This document shows positions 26,113 to 36,039 of a stretch of DNA of 64,000 nt, piece by piece. The translations under genes and the position numbers were made by a program. Within the stretch, counting starts at the first letter, position 1. Each line of letters begins with the position of its first letter. The stretch spans positions 62,001-126,000 of the forward strand of contig CAJPFG010000007.1 of NCBI GenBank assembly GCA_905339235.1. Direction: 5' to 3'. The notes beneath the pieces were generated by a model, which was not told where the DNA came from, did not search any database, and was given only the letters and a program-made list of their open reading frames with translations. The DNA comes from Phycisphaerales bacterium (GTDB lineage: Bacteria; Planctomycetota; Phycisphaerae; Phycisphaerales; UBA1924).

Positions 26113-27102
26113 TCAGCCCATCACAACCCGCAGCGCTTCAGGCCGCTTCGCCCATGCGATCGCTTCCACGGCCTCGCCCAAACGGAACTTCCGCGAGATC
26201 AGGCTCGCCACGTCCACGGCGCCGCGCGCCAGCGCTTCCACACCGTCCCGGATGCTTCCCGCCCCGGCCCCAACCACGTGCAGTTCGTTGCACACCGCCG
26301 GCGACAGGTCCACACCTTTGACGCTGTTCACCAGTCCGGTCAGTGGCACCGGCGCGGGTGCACTCCGGGCGATTACGGTGCCGCGAGGCCGCGCCAACTG
26401 CATCGCCAGTTCCAACCCCTCGGCCGCGCCCGTGCAGTCCACGACAACGTCCTGATCGCGCCGCTTGCCGACCTCGCTCACCGGCCGGTGCCGGATTCCC
26501 CACTTTTCGCACAGCGAGAACTTTTCCGGATTGGTTCCGAGCACCCGCACCGAGGCGTTGAGTTTCGCCAGCACCTGCGCCGTGATCAGGGCCGTCGGCC
26601 CGTCTCCGAGCACGGTGACGTAGGGTTTGCCTTCGAAGCGTGCGATCCGGGCGGCGTGCACCGCGCCGCCGATAACGCCGGCGAACACCGCCGCCTCATC
26701 GCTCACGGCTTTGGGAATCTCCACGAGATTGGCGGCGGGAATCGTGAACCGGTCGGCGAAGCATCCGTCGCGCCGATGCAGGCCCAGGACGCGTCGCTCC
26801 TGGCACTGGGCCGAGAGCCCGCGACTGCACAGTTCGCACGCGGCGCACGGGATCCATGGGGTTCCGACCACGCGTTTGCCTTCCCAGCGCTTGCGCTCCG
26901 CCGCGTCGGCCTCGACGCGCTCCACGGTGCCGACAAACTCGTGCCCCAGCACGCCGGAGAAGGCCACGCGTCCGGCGATCACGGCGAGGTCCGGAGAGGC
27001 GATCCCCACGAGCAGCGGGCGCACGAGCGCATCACCCGGTGCCGGCAGGGGCTCGCCGCGTTCCTCGACGCGCACTGATTTCTCGAAGACCACGGCCTTC
27101 AA
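26113..27102 (-). CDS. medium-chain dehydrogenase lacking the catalytic-zinc Cys
   Basis: 329 residues of the zinc alcohol dehydrogenase-like MDR family. GHEFVG and the structural-zinc cluster PCAACELCSRGLSAQC are clear, as is a Rossmann loop VLGDGPTAL. The position that normally carries the first catalytic zinc ligand, as in GICGTDL, reads GIASPDL, so that Cys is an Ala. Either zinc is held differently or the reaction differs. TTG at 27102 is preferred: GGAGG lies six bases before it, and the product then starts with the usual MKAVVFE. A GTG at 27105 sits too close to the SD. Confidence 0.85.
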   Translation of the reverse strand: MKAVVFEKSVRVEERGEPLPAPGDALVRPLLVGIASPDLAVIAGRVAFSGVLGHEFVGTVERVEADAAERKRWEGKRVVGTPWIPCAACELCSRGLSAQCQERRVLGLHRRDGCFADRFTIPAANLVEIPKAVSDEAAVFAGVIGGAVHAARIARFEGKPYVTVLGDGPTALITAQVLAKLNASVRVLGTNPEKFSLCEKWGIRHRPVSEVGKRRDQDVVVDCTGAAEGLELAMQLARPRGTVIARSAPAPVPLTGLVNSVKGVDLSPAVCNELHVVGAGAGSIRDGVEALARGAVDVASLISRKFRLGEAVEAIAWAKRPEALRVVMG

Positions 27103-27195
27103 CACTCACCTCCCGGCGCGCAGTGCCACCATGCAGGGACTATCGGACGCCCGCGGCGGCCGCTGAACGCGTACCTGGAAGATTGATCACAACCG

Positions 27196-28005
27196 CTACC
27201 GGCCCTGGCTCATGTCCGGGCTTACGCCGACGGGGAGGCCGCTGGGCTCGTTGGAGGGCTGGGGCACCATCGGGATGTACTCGTACCAGCGCTTGTCGCG
27301 CTGGAAGGACGGGTAGAGGTAGGCGCTGCGGGCGGCGAAATAGTCCGTCGTCGCGTTGTACCAGCCCTGCCAGCCGGCGCGATCGAACCCGAAATCCTGC
27401 CCGGTGAGCGTTCGCAGGGAAAAGACGGTCGCGAAGTTCACCGAGAGGCTGTCGTCGGCCAGGGCCGCGATCAGTTTTTCGAGCACCCGCGGCTGGGGGT
27501 ACTGCCCCAAGGCCCGCGCCGCCTCGACCCGCACCGCCGCCTCCGGCTCGCGGGTACGGTCCATCGCGAGGAGGAGGGCATCGATCGCGGAGGGCTCGTG
27601 GATTCGCTGCAGGGCTCGGGCCGCTTCTTCGCGAACCGCGGGGTCCGCATCGGTCAATCGCTCGACCAGAAGCGGGGCGTGTTCGGGCCGGCCGTGCAGG
27701 CCCAGGGCACGGGTGGCCGCGGCTCGTACGCCCGGGTCGGTGTCCGTGGCCCGCTGGACGAAGAGGTCGACGTAGACCTGCTCGCTGGCGAATCGCTGCT
27801 TGGCGAGGAGGAGGGTGCCCTTGTAGCGCCGGTCGGCGTTGTACTTGTCCAAGGCCATGTCCACGGCCTCGGAGGGGGAGGGCTCGCGTGCGAAGTCGAG
27901 CACGCTGGTGGCGCCGGGACGAAGGCCGAGGGGGTTGGAGTTGCAGGCGGCCAGCGCGATGGCGGAAGCGCCGAGAGCCCCGAGGAGCGAAGTCCGAATC
28001 ACCAT
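27196..28005 (-). CDS. lipoprotein with HEAT-like repeats
   Basis: 269 residues. The signal peptide ends with lipobox ALAAC (Cys21). Residues 95-205 contain about three helical repeats with the HEAT pattern, for example DPGVRAAATRALGLHG, DPAVREEAARALQRI and EAAVRVEAARALGQY. The C-terminal 60 residues are aromatic-rich. A binding role on the outer face of a membrane is likely; no enzyme motif is seen. TATACT ends six bases before the ATG. The gene lies just downstream of the 16S terminator. Confidence 0.82.
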   Translation of the reverse strand: MVIRTSLLGALGASAIALAACNSNPLGLRPGATSVLDFAREPSPSEAVDMALDKYNADRRYKGTLLLAKQRFASEQVYVDLFVQRATDTDPGVRAAATRALGLHGRPEHAPLLVERLTDADPAVREEAARALQRIHEPSAIDALLLAMDRTREPEAAVRVEAARALGQYPQPRVLEKLIAALADDSLSVNFATVFSLRTLTGQDFGFDRAGWQGWYNATTDYFAARSAYLYPSFQRDKRWYEYIPMVPQPSNEPSGLPVGVSPDMSQGR

Positions 28006-28011
28006 GGGGCG

Positions 28012-28017
28012 AGTATA
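28012..28017 (-). promoter_or_regulatory. -10 element TATACT, 6 bases before the HEAT lipoprotein ATG
   Basis: TATACT on the minus strand, six bases, then ATG at 28005. It gives the gene its own start after the 16S terminator. Confidence 0.55.
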
Positions 28018-28046
28018 CGTGATGGGGATGGGGATGCGGGCGGTCC

Positions 28047-28081
28047 AAAACGACAACACCCTCGAGGAGAATCGAGGGTGT
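28047..28081 (-). terminator. terminator of the 16S unit
   Basis: Ten-base perfect stem (28056-28065 with 28072-28081), six-base loop, followed in the direction of transcription by TGTCGTTTT. It closes the transcript before any 23S gene. Confidence 0.65.
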
Positions 28082-28098
28082 GTGCGCCGGGATGACCG

Positions 28099-28137
28099 GG
28101 TAGATCGCAAACAGTTGGGGGCCGCTTTGCCGCACGT
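28099..28137 (-). ncRNA. trailer half of a long-range 16S processing stem
   Basis: In the transcript this stretch reads GUGCGGC, nine unpaired bases, then CCCAACUGUUU. The 11-base block pairs perfectly with AAACAGUUGGG in the leader at 30091-30101. GUGCGGC pairs with GCCGCAC in the leader at 30081-30087. The two halves therefore bracket the 16S RNA. Confidence 0.6.
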
Positions 28138-28223
28138 TGCCGTGCGGCTCTTCGCCCGAGGGCGAACGACAGTGTCTTGACAACCGGGTGCACGTCTCCG
28201 TGCGAATCCGGTCTAAGGAAATC

Positions 28224-29712
<1,489 letters not shown>

Positions 29713-30174
29713 ATTTCCTTTGACCCCGCCCGGCCTTGCGACCGGAACGGGTTGAGTCATCAGAGAAGTGTTCACCATGTTCCCCGTTCCCGTGCCCTTT
29801 CGGGCCGTGGATCGGGTGGTCTTTCGACAATCAGGTGTTTGACGCCCGATCGCCGCCACCGGGCGGCTAGACCCGGTGGATTTGGCTCACTCTTGCCCGA
29901 CCCACGCTGTGGACGTGAATCGGGTTGCACGCAAAGTGAATCCGTCCCGGGCTGTGAACCCCGGGACCGACCCCCGCCATCCTCGCCTTGTACGGGGCGA
30001 GGTTGCGGGTATGTGGATCCGTTCGCAACCCCCAGGTCGATGGGTAAGGCTGTGCAGCCCTGGTCGCGAACGCACACTCTCGTGCGGCTTCCCAACTGTT
30101 TACTTTTCAAAGATCAGGCCGCTCGGATAGACACCCTCGGGCTTCAAGCCCGGTGATGCCGACTCGACCGGCAG
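29713..30174 (-). other. long leader of the 16S transcript
   Basis: About 460 bases between the predicted transcription start and mature 16S. It holds the boxA-like site and leader half-stem at 30081-30116 and several GC-rich hairpins. No tRNA and no supported protein gene are seen. Confidence 0.6.
30081..30116 (-). promoter_or_regulatory. boxA-like antitermination site and leader half of the 16S processing stem
   Basis: In the transcript this reads TGATCTTTGAAAAGTA, resembling the rRNA antitermination boxA (TGCTCTTTAACAA). It runs straight into AAACAGTTGGG and GCCGCAC, which are complementary to the trailer at 28099-28137. Confidence 0.55.
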
Positions 30175-30180
30175 GGGGAG

Positions 30181-30210
30181 AGGATAGACCATCCCCCGGA
30201 TGCCAGTCAA
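30181..30210 (-). promoter_or_regulatory. 16S rRNA promoter TTGACT-N18-TATCCT
   Basis: Minus strand: -35 TTGACT (30210-30205), 18-base spacer, -10 TATCCT (30186-30181). The predicted start is near 30174. TATCCT is the same -10 used by several leaderless genes here. Confidence 0.6.
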
Positions 30211-30348
30211 GCCGCTCGCGCTCCTTCCGTCTCCGATTGCGCCACAAATCTCTCCCCACCCTGGACTTGCGGTCGGAAATGCACCACCCCTCAACAGCCT
30301 GTTGGCTATGGGGATCACCTCTTCCGTACCCGATCATATGCCTGATTT

Positions 30349-31212
30349 TCAATCGATCTGCGGCGTCACCGCCAATGTCGCCACCCAAATGGCCCGCGGC
30401 CGCTGCTCTCGCGGGATTTCCCGCATCACGCGACCGGCCTCCGCCAGCGTCGCGCCGGTGGTTCGTACGTCATCCACCAGAACTACGTGTTTTTGCCGCA
30501 CATCCATGCCGTTCCACCGCATCGAACCACGGATGTTCGCGGCTCGCTTCGAGTGCGGAACGCTCAACTGCGATGGCCGGTGCCGGCGCGCGAGCGCGTC
30601 AATGACCGTTCCGCCAAGCACTTCCGCAACGCCGACCGCGATCGCCCGGGAATGGTCCACGCCCCTGGCCAAACGCCGCCAAGCGGTGGTCGGGACCGGC
30701 ACGAGGGCGACCGACGGCGGCGCAACGCCGACCTCTTCGCACGCAGCCGCCACACTCGTCCCCAGCAACCGTCCCAGTTCGACGCCCAGCGACCGCCAAG
30801 CGGTGAACTTGACGTCATGAATCATGTCGCGAAGGACGCCCTCGTACGACCCGAGCCGCACCGCTCGCTTCCACGGCACCCTGCTCTCGCGGCAGGCCAA
30901 GCAGCCCTTTTTGTCGATCTCGAACGAACCGACCGTGCCGCCGCAGCGGGGGCAGTATGCGTGTGGCTCATCTGGAGCCCACCCGGCCTCGGCCGCGCGA
31001 ATCACCAGTGGCGGCCGCGAAAGCCCGAGCCACGTCCGCTCGAACGCATGCCACCAACCACGGAACTCGTGGTCACCAACTCCCAGATCCAGCGAAGAGC
31101 CGGTCGCCGTCTCGCGTCGCCGCGGTATCACGGGCGTGGGATCATCCTGCGGCGAGCCGCCGGCCCTTGGAGGCCAGGCGAACTTTGCGGGCTTGGTCAG
31201 CGAGGTCGGCAC
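30349..31212 (-). CDS. ComF-family phosphoribosyltransferase-like protein
   Basis: 287 residues. A zinc-ribbon-like pair (CPRCGG ... CLAC, about 87-106) precedes a phosphoribosyltransferase fold with PRPP loop VVLVDDVRTTGATL near residue 245. This is the layout of ComF/GntX proteins. In naturally competent species ComF takes part in DNA uptake. In others the role is unclear. It follows mcsB, and the GTG start at 31212 is uncertain, as the first 75 residues are not typical. Confidence 0.85.
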   Translation of the reverse strand: MPTSLTKPAKFAWPPRAGGSPQDDPTPVIPRRRETATGSSLDLGVGDHEFRGWWHAFERTWLGLSRPPLVIRAAEAGWAPDEPHAYCPRCGGTVGSFEIDKKGCLACRESRVPWKRAVRLGSYEGVLRDMIHDVKFTAWRSLGVELGRLLGTSVAAACEEVGVAPPSVALVPVPTTAWRRLARGVDHSRAIAVGVAEVLGGTVIDALARRHRPSQLSVPHSKRAANIRGSMRWNGMDVRQKHVVLVDDVRTTGATLAEAGRVMREIPREQRPRAIWVATLAVTPQID

Positions 31213-31254
31213 GCAGAAAGGCTACCGCCCGCCCACCGAGTGCAAGCGCCAATC

Positions 31255-32373
31255 TCAGCCCCGGAAGAGTCTCTGCCGCAGCAGCGAAGCCCGAGCCACC
31301 CGCCGCTGTTCCTGATCCATCTCGCGCCCGGCGACCTTCTGCAGGTGTGCGGGCTGCACGAGCAGCCACAGGAGATTCACGATTCGCAAGTCCGACGCCG
31401 CGTCGCGAGTCGGGAGGACGCCGGCGAGGAGCCCCAGGCGGATCATGCTCAGCCCCTGCATGGCCTCTTCGGTCGTCAGGAGCCTTGCGTTGGTCAGCGT
31501 GCCCCATGCCCGCCACGCCTGGTCCTCGAGGGGGATCCGGCGCTTGGCGAGCAGTTCTCGTCGGGCGATGCGCTCGTACTCGATGACCCGCGGGAGGATC
31601 TCGCTCTCCAGGGCCTGGAGGATGGACTTTTCGGTCCGGCCGAACGTGGTCTGGTTGGAGATCTGATACAGATCTCCCACCGCCTCCGAGCCTTCGCCGT
31701 AGAACCCCCGCACGGCCAGGTTCATGTCGTTCGCGGCCCGCTTCACCTTCTCGATATCGCCCGTCAGCCTCAGAGCGGGCAGATGGAGCATGGCGCTCAT
31801 CCGCACGCCTGTGCCCACGTTGGTCGGGCAGGCGGTGAGGTACCCGAAGCGCGGCGAGAACGCGTAGTCCACGCCCGCCTCGATCCGATCATCGGCCGCG
31901 TCAACCTCCCGCCACGCCGCGACCAAGGCCAGGCCGGACCGGATCCCCTGGATACGCAGGTGATCCTCCTCGTTGACCATGATGGCCAGGCGCTCGTCGG
32001 GGAGCGAATAGGCGACGCCACGAGGATCGTCGGCCACGCCCATGGGCCCCTGCCGGCCGCGGCTGAGTTGCTTGGAGATGAGGTGCCGCTCGACGAGCAG
32101 GGCGCGCTTGAGGCTGGGCGCCTCGTGCAGTTCCTCCCACGCCACGCGGTCGGCGATGCCGCAGGTGAGGATGCGATCGCGGCAGACTTCGAGGGAGCGC
32201 TGGCGATCGCGCTTGCTGCTCTTGGGCGCAAACAGCACCCCCGCGAGGTTCCGCGCCAGCCGCACGCGGGACGAGAGCACGACATCCGAGGCTTCGCCCT
32301 CGCCCTTGAGCCATTCGGGCACCGGTTCGGGCGCGGCCGGGCGCGGAGGCTCGTAGTACGGGCCGTGCGTCAT
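31255..32373 (-). CDS. mcsB: protein arginine kinase McsB
   Basis: 372 residues of the guanido-kinase fold: LSSRVRLARNLAG near the start, the catalytic-loop block NEEDHLRIQ, NVGTGVRMSAMLHLP, and a C-terminal RDAASDLR that fits the phospho-arginine pocket motif RDxxxxR/RDxxR of McsB. It phosphorylates arginines and so marks proteins for ClpCP in Firmicutes. Its ATG overlaps the mcsA stop in an ATGA, so the pair is coupled. Confidence 0.93.
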   Translation of the reverse strand: MTHGPYYEPPRPAAPEPVPEWLKGEGEASDVVLSSRVRLARNLAGVLFAPKSSKRDRQRSLEVCRDRILTCGIADRVAWEELHEAPSLKRALLVERHLISKQLSRGRQGPMGVADDPRGVAYSLPDERLAIMVNEEDHLRIQGIRSGLALVAAWREVDAADDRIEAGVDYAFSPRFGYLTACPTNVGTGVRMSAMLHLPALRLTGDIEKVKRAANDMNLAVRGFYGEGSEAVGDLYQISNQTTFGRTEKSILQALESEILPRVIEYERIARRELLAKRRIPLEDQAWRAWGTLTNARLLTTEEAMQGLSMIRLGLLAGVLPTRDAASDLRIVNLLWLLVQPAHLQKVAGREMDQEQRRVARASLLRQRLFRG

Positions 32374-32903
32374 ACATCCCCCCGTCCCGGCCCCTCGGCC
32401 AATCGCCTGAGTTCGTCGCGGAGTTTCGCGGCTTTTTCGTACTGCTCCGCCCGCACGGCGGTCTCCAACTCCACCCGGATGCGTGACAATCGCTCGGCAC
32501 GCGCGGCCAGTTCGGCCTTGGCCCGCGCGGATTCGTCGATCTCGCACGACACGCGGCGCGGCGTCTTGCCCACGTGCTTCACCCCGCCCTCGTGGGCGCG
32601 CTCGATCAGGGGCGAGATCTGGCCTTCGAAGATCCGGTAGCATTCGGCGCAGCCCAGGAGCCCGTGCTGCTTGAACTCCGCGAATGTCAGCCGGCAGGTG
32701 GGGCAGACATTTCCCTTCGCCTGCGCCGCCTGCGTGAGGGCGCTGACGTGCTGCTTGATGAGTTCGCCGATCTTCCCAGCGGGCTGAACGGCGATTCCGT
32801 GCTCCGCCGCGTGCGTTTCACAGAGGTGCCGCTCGATGCGGACCCCGTTGCGCACGGAGACCTCATGGACCGTCGCCTCATTGTCGCAATGATCGCACTT
32901 CAC
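32370..32903 (-). CDS. mcsA: McsA-like activator with zinc fingers and UVR motif
   Basis: 177 residues from GTG at 32903. The N-terminal CDHCDNEATVHE with a later HLCETHA, and CPTCRLTFAEFKQHGLLGC, form zinc-binding units. The end (VELETAVRAEQYEKAAKLRDEL) is a UVR motif. McsA activates McsB. The GTG start yields the usual McsA opening (MKCDHC). TACACT lies nine bases upstream (32913-32918), so the leader would be at most a few bases. Confidence 0.9.
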   Translation of the reverse strand: MKCDHCDNEATVHEVSVRNGVRIERHLCETHAAEHGIAVQPAGKIGELIKQHVSALTQAAQAKGNVCPTCRLTFAEFKQHGLLGCAECYRIFEGQISPLIERAHEGGVKHVGKTPRRVSCEIDESARAKAELAARAERLSRIRVELETAVRAEQYEKAAKLRDELRRLAEGPGRGDV

Positions 32904-32912
32904 GTCGATCAA

Positions 32913-32918
32913 AGTGTA
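32913..32918 (-). promoter_or_regulatory. -10 element TACACT, 9 bases before the mcsA GTG
   Basis: Slightly further from the start than in the other leaderless cases, so the transcript may have two or three leader bases. Confidence 0.35.
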
Positions 32919-33024
32919 TGGGTGAGCGGCGGCGGGAGCGGTGCGGCAAAGGGGGAGGCCCCGAATCAAAAATGAAAAAGTCGCGGTTCACGCGACTTGG
33001 AATCGACGGGGATGGGCTGCCCGC

Positions 33025-33306
33025 TTAGTGGGCCGCGGCGGCGGCTTTCTGCTGGCGGGTGTACCCGTACTTGCGCTTGAGGGGCTTGACGACCAGGCCC
33101 TGCTTGATGGCCTTGGCCGAGGCCCGGACGCGGGTGGGGGCACCATCGACGATGGCGGTGACAGCCTGGAGGTTGGGCTTGAAGGTCCGGCGGGTGATGC
33201 CGGTGGGCTTGAGGCCGAAGCCGCCCTTGCTGATCGCCTGGCCGCGCCACACGCGCTTCATGCCGCGGGATGTGGTCTTGCCGGTGAAAAAGCATGTCGC
33301 GGGCAT
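33025..33306 (-). CDS. rpmB: 50S ribosomal protein L28
   Basis: 93 residues with CFFTGKTTSRGMKRVWRGQA at the start and RRTFKPNLQAVTAIVDG in the middle. These match the L28 pattern of a TGK block followed by KRxFxPNLQ. An Ala-rich C-terminal tail extends it beyond the usual 78 residues. It follows rpmA by 18 bases; in many bacteria L28 pairs with L33 instead. Confidence 0.93.
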   Translation of the reverse strand: MPATCFFTGKTTSRGMKRVWRGQAISKGGFGLKPTGITRRTFKPNLQAVTAIVDGAPTRVRASAKAIKQGLVVKPLKRKYGYTRQQKAAAAAH

Positions 33307-33324
33307 GGGAGAGTCCTTTCGAGA

Positions 33325-33612
33325 TCAGTTCGCGGCCGCGACCTTGAGGTGCGACGGACATGGAGCCTTGGGATCGGTGGGGAGAACGTGCACATGCCGG
33401 CCCCGGAATACCACGGTGCCGTCGGCGACGGAAAACAGCGTGTCATCCTTGGCCCGGAGCACGTTGAAGCCCGCGTGGAAAGGGGTACCCACCTGCCGAA
33501 CGATAATCGAGCCCGGCTGGGCCTTTTCACCGCCGTAGAGCTTGATTCCCCGGAACTGGGGGTTGGAGTCACGACCGTTCTTGGTCGAGCCCTGTCCCTT
33601 TTTATGTGCCAT
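33325..33612 (-). CDS. rpmA: 50S ribosomal protein L27
   Basis: 95 residues starting [17 protein letters not shown], the hallmark of L27, whose N-terminus reaches the peptidyl-transferase centre. [13 protein letters not shown] and [10 protein letters not shown] are also typical. No N-terminal cleavage extension of the Firmicutes kind is present. L21 (rplU), the common upstream neighbour, is absent here. GGAGG lies nine bases before the ATG. Confidence 0.96.
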   Translation of the reverse strand: MAHKKGQGSTKNGRDSNPQFRGIKLYGGEKAQPGSIIVRQVGTPFHAGFNVLRAKDDTLFSVADGTVVFRGRHVHVLPTDPKAPCPSHLKVAAAN

Positions 33613-33705
33613 GACGACGGACCTCCAACAGAGCCTCGCCCGGGGTGCTCCGGGCAGGGCCTGAACGATAGACCGGTACCTGAATGTCGTCCACCGGGCG
33701 GGTGA

Positions 33706-34320
33706 TTACCTCATGATCCACTGCTTGTCCGCCAGTTCGATGGACCGGCCGGCCATATCGCGGATTTCGCCCGGCGTCTGATATCGGAGCATGAGGGTCT
33801 TGCGGAGAAGCGCCTTCTCGTTCTCGCCTTTAGCGTTCTTGTACTCCACGGCCCGCGTTTCGCCGCTGAAGCCCGCCCCGTAGATCGTGACCTCGTTGAC
33901 GTGCAGGTCGTTGATCGGCCAGATTACCACCCCTTCCTTGGCGTTCGCCTCGCCCTGCGGCAGCACGCCGACGATGCTGGTCTGGTCCTGGATGAACGGG
34001 CTGTTCAGCCGCTCAAGGATGTCCCTGGTGACCTGAGTGGGCACGCCGCGGCCTGATCGAAGCACTTCTCCTTCGTCGGTACCAAGTTCAAAACTCGGGG
34101 TAAACAGCAGGTCCTGATCGGTCGTGTTGGTGACTTTGTACGTGAGGAAGTAGTACGCCCGGGTGATCTCGCCGGGTATCTGGATGCTCGCGACCCGCAG
34201 CGGCCCGGTTTCCACCGCCAACTGCCACCGGCGCGGGATCGGGTCGGGCTCGGGGGCCATCGCGGCGAGGGAGGCTCCCAAAGTCACAACAATGGCGGTC
34301 GTGGCGTAGCGTGCGAACAT
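33706..34320 (-). CDS. secreted protein of unknown function
   Basis: 204 residues with a signal-like start (TTAIVVTLGASLAAMA) and a beta-rich body: RAYYFLTYKVTNTTDQDLLF, VNEVTIYGAGFSGETRAVEY and LRKTLMLRYQTPGE. The pattern suggests an immunoglobulin-like or DUF-type periplasmic domain. No catalytic motif is seen. The leader is about 20 bases with SD AAAGGA and a full promoter at 34346-34373. Confidence 0.7.
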   Translation of the reverse strand: MFARYATTAIVVTLGASLAAMAPEPDPIPRRWQLAVETGPLRVASIQIPGEITRAYYFLTYKVTNTTDQDLLFTPSFELGTDEGEVLRSGRGVPTQVTRDILERLNSPFIQDQTSIVGVLPQGEANAKEGVVIWPINDLHVNEVTIYGAGFSGETRAVEYKNAKGENEKALLRKTLMLRYQTPGEIRDMAGRSIELADKQWIMR

Positions 34321-34345
34321 GTCCGTCCTTTCGATCTGAAAGGGA

Positions 34346-34373
34346 AGTCTACAGATTCCAGCGTCAGGGTCAA
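34346..34373 (-). promoter_or_regulatory. promoter TTGACC-N16-TAGACT
   Basis: Minus strand: -35 TTGACC (34373-34368), 16-base spacer, -10 TAGACT (34351-34346). It serves the secreted-protein gene starting at 34320, which has an SD, so this is a normal leadered start. Confidence 0.6.
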
Positions 34374-34447
34374 ACCGGGGCCTTCAGGGGTCAAAAACCC
34401 AACCCCAATCCGGGCGCCTCCACCGGCGGAGCCCCGGAGCCTCTGCG

Positions 34448-34453
34448 TACCGT
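34448..34453 (+). promoter_or_regulatory. -10 element TACCGT, 7 bases before a GTG start
   Basis: TACCGT ends seven bases before the in-frame GTG at 34461, which I take as the start of the acetyltransferase gene. Confidence 0.45.
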
Positions 34454-34460
34454 TCGCGGC

Positions 34461-35555
34461 GTGAGCCGGACAGTTCCAAACCCGCCCGCTCCACCCGATC
34501 ATGACGTACCGAACGTCGTCCGCATGACTCGGGATCTGTACCTCGCCGCCGCCCGGCGGCTGGTCAGCCAGGCCAATCCCGACATTGAGACCGCCGCCCG
34601 CCGGCTGGTTGAGTCGGCATCCAAACACGACATCGACTTCTCGCTGTGCTTCGGGACGCTCGAACCGGCGGCGGGACGCCATGGGCCCATCGTCCGGCAG
34701 GTGTGCCTGGCGGTGCTGGGTGCGGGTCGGACGGCGATGCTGTTCATCAGCGAGCCGGTCAAGGGCCTTCCCGAGGGCCCCGAAGGGCTGTGCGAGCGGA
34801 AGGCGAGCATTAACTGTGCCTGCGAGCATCTGGCAGCCCACCAGGCCGCGAGGGTTCGCATCGCTCAGGCTCTTCCCGAGCCCGAGGAGCGCTGGGCCGT
34901 GGAGGCGTTCTTCGGCGCCGGGTTTCAGCGGGTGGGGAACTTGCTGTACATGAGGGCGGAGCCGCCGGCGTCGCGCGGCCGCGCTCGCGTGGAAGAGGGC
35001 TGGCCCGCCGGCGTCGCGGTGGAGCGGGTGAGCGATATCGGAGGGCTGGGGTCGAGCAAGGAGCGGGCGCGCGTGGATGGCGAACTGATGCAGGCACTTG
35101 ACGCCTCGTACATCGACACGCTGGACTGCCCCGAGTTGTGCGGGCTGCGCACCACCGAGGACGTGCTGGACTCGCATCGCTCGACGGGCTCGTACGACCC
35201 GGCGTGGTGGTGGCTGGTGCGGGTGGGCGGCAAGCCGGCCGGGGCGATGCTCCTGAATCGATGTCCGGATCAGAAGAGCGTGGAGTTGGCGTATCTGGGG
35301 CTGGGGCCGGAAGCACGGGGAAAAGGGCTTGGAAAAAGGCTCCTGGCGTTCGGCCTGGATCGCGTGCGCCGGGTGAATCCCGGTTGGATCATGACCTGCG
35401 CGGTGGACGAGCGCAACACGCCCGCGCTGCGGCTGTACGCGTCGCTGGGGTTCGAGGCGCATGCGCGCCGCTGCGCGCTGGTTCGCCCGATCGGAGTCAC
35501 CGCTTCGGGGGGAGCGGATTCTCCCGAGTCGCGTCAAACGCCGCGTCAGGATTGA
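34461..35555 (+). CDS. GNAT-family acetyltransferase
   Basis: 364 residues. The C-terminal half (about 190-345) is a GNAT domain with acetyl-CoA motif ARGKGLGKRLL and a last strand TPALRLYASLGFEAH. The N-terminal half resembles a second, diverged GNAT domain, as in mycothiol-synthase-like proteins. The substrate is unknown. GTG at 34461 is set by the TACCGT box; the frame is open further upstream but overlaps the divergent promoter. Confidence 0.82.
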   Translation: MSRTVPNPPAPPDHDVPNVVRMTRDLYLAAARRLVSQANPDIETAARRLVESASKHDIDFSLCFGTLEPAAGRHGPIVRQVCLAVLGAGRTAMLFISEPVKGLPEGPEGLCERKASINCACEHLAAHQAARVRIAQALPEPEERWAVEAFFGAGFQRVGNLLYMRAEPPASRGRARVEEGWPAGVAVERVSDIGGLGSSKERARVDGELMQALDASYIDTLDCPELCGLRTTEDVLDSHRSTGSYDPAWWWLVRVGGKPAGAMLLNRCPDQKSVELAYLGLGPEARGKGLGKRLLAFGLDRVRRVNPGWIMTCAVDERNTPALRLYASLGFEAHARRCALVRPIGVTASGGADSPESRQTPRQD

Positions 35556-36039
35556 CTTGCGCGCTCCCCACGAGTTTTGCACAATCTTTACCCAGTCGCA
35601 GCGCGATCAACGTGGAGAAACTTTTTGTCGCGCGCAAGTCATTGGAGTTTCTAGCGCCGCGAAATCGATGCGCCCGAGACGATCCAAACGGCTTGCTTGA
35701 ATCGACTCGGTACTCTACCTTCTCGCCCCAGCCGCCTTCGTGAGAGCGATTTCATGAACGGCGGTTGAATCTCGCGGTCACGGATCGACCACCGACGTTT
35801 GCCGCTTCTCACGGACCCCTCCGTGTCAGACATGATCGAATCGTGGAACTCGCCTCGCGGGCGGGTGCGCGATCGGTGCGGCTCTCAAACGCGGGACGTG
35901 AAGGACTCGGAACAAGGCAACCGCCCGAGGGGGCATGCTCGCCGGCGTGTGATGGACCACGCCGGGCGCGGTGGCTACGTCCGCACTGGCGGCAGGCCGC
36001 ACCCCTTCCGGCGCGAACGGCGCTGTCCTTCAAGGATGA
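35556..36039 (+). other. region upstream of dnaA, possible origin
   Basis: 484 bases without a supported gene. The first 100 bases are AT-richer than the surroundings and contain TTTTGCACA (35575-35583), one mismatch from the DnaA box TTATNCACA. TTGACT (35552-35557) and TACTCT (35711-35716) are promoter-like. A cluster of DnaA boxes is not seen, so an origin here is only possible. Confidence 0.3.
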
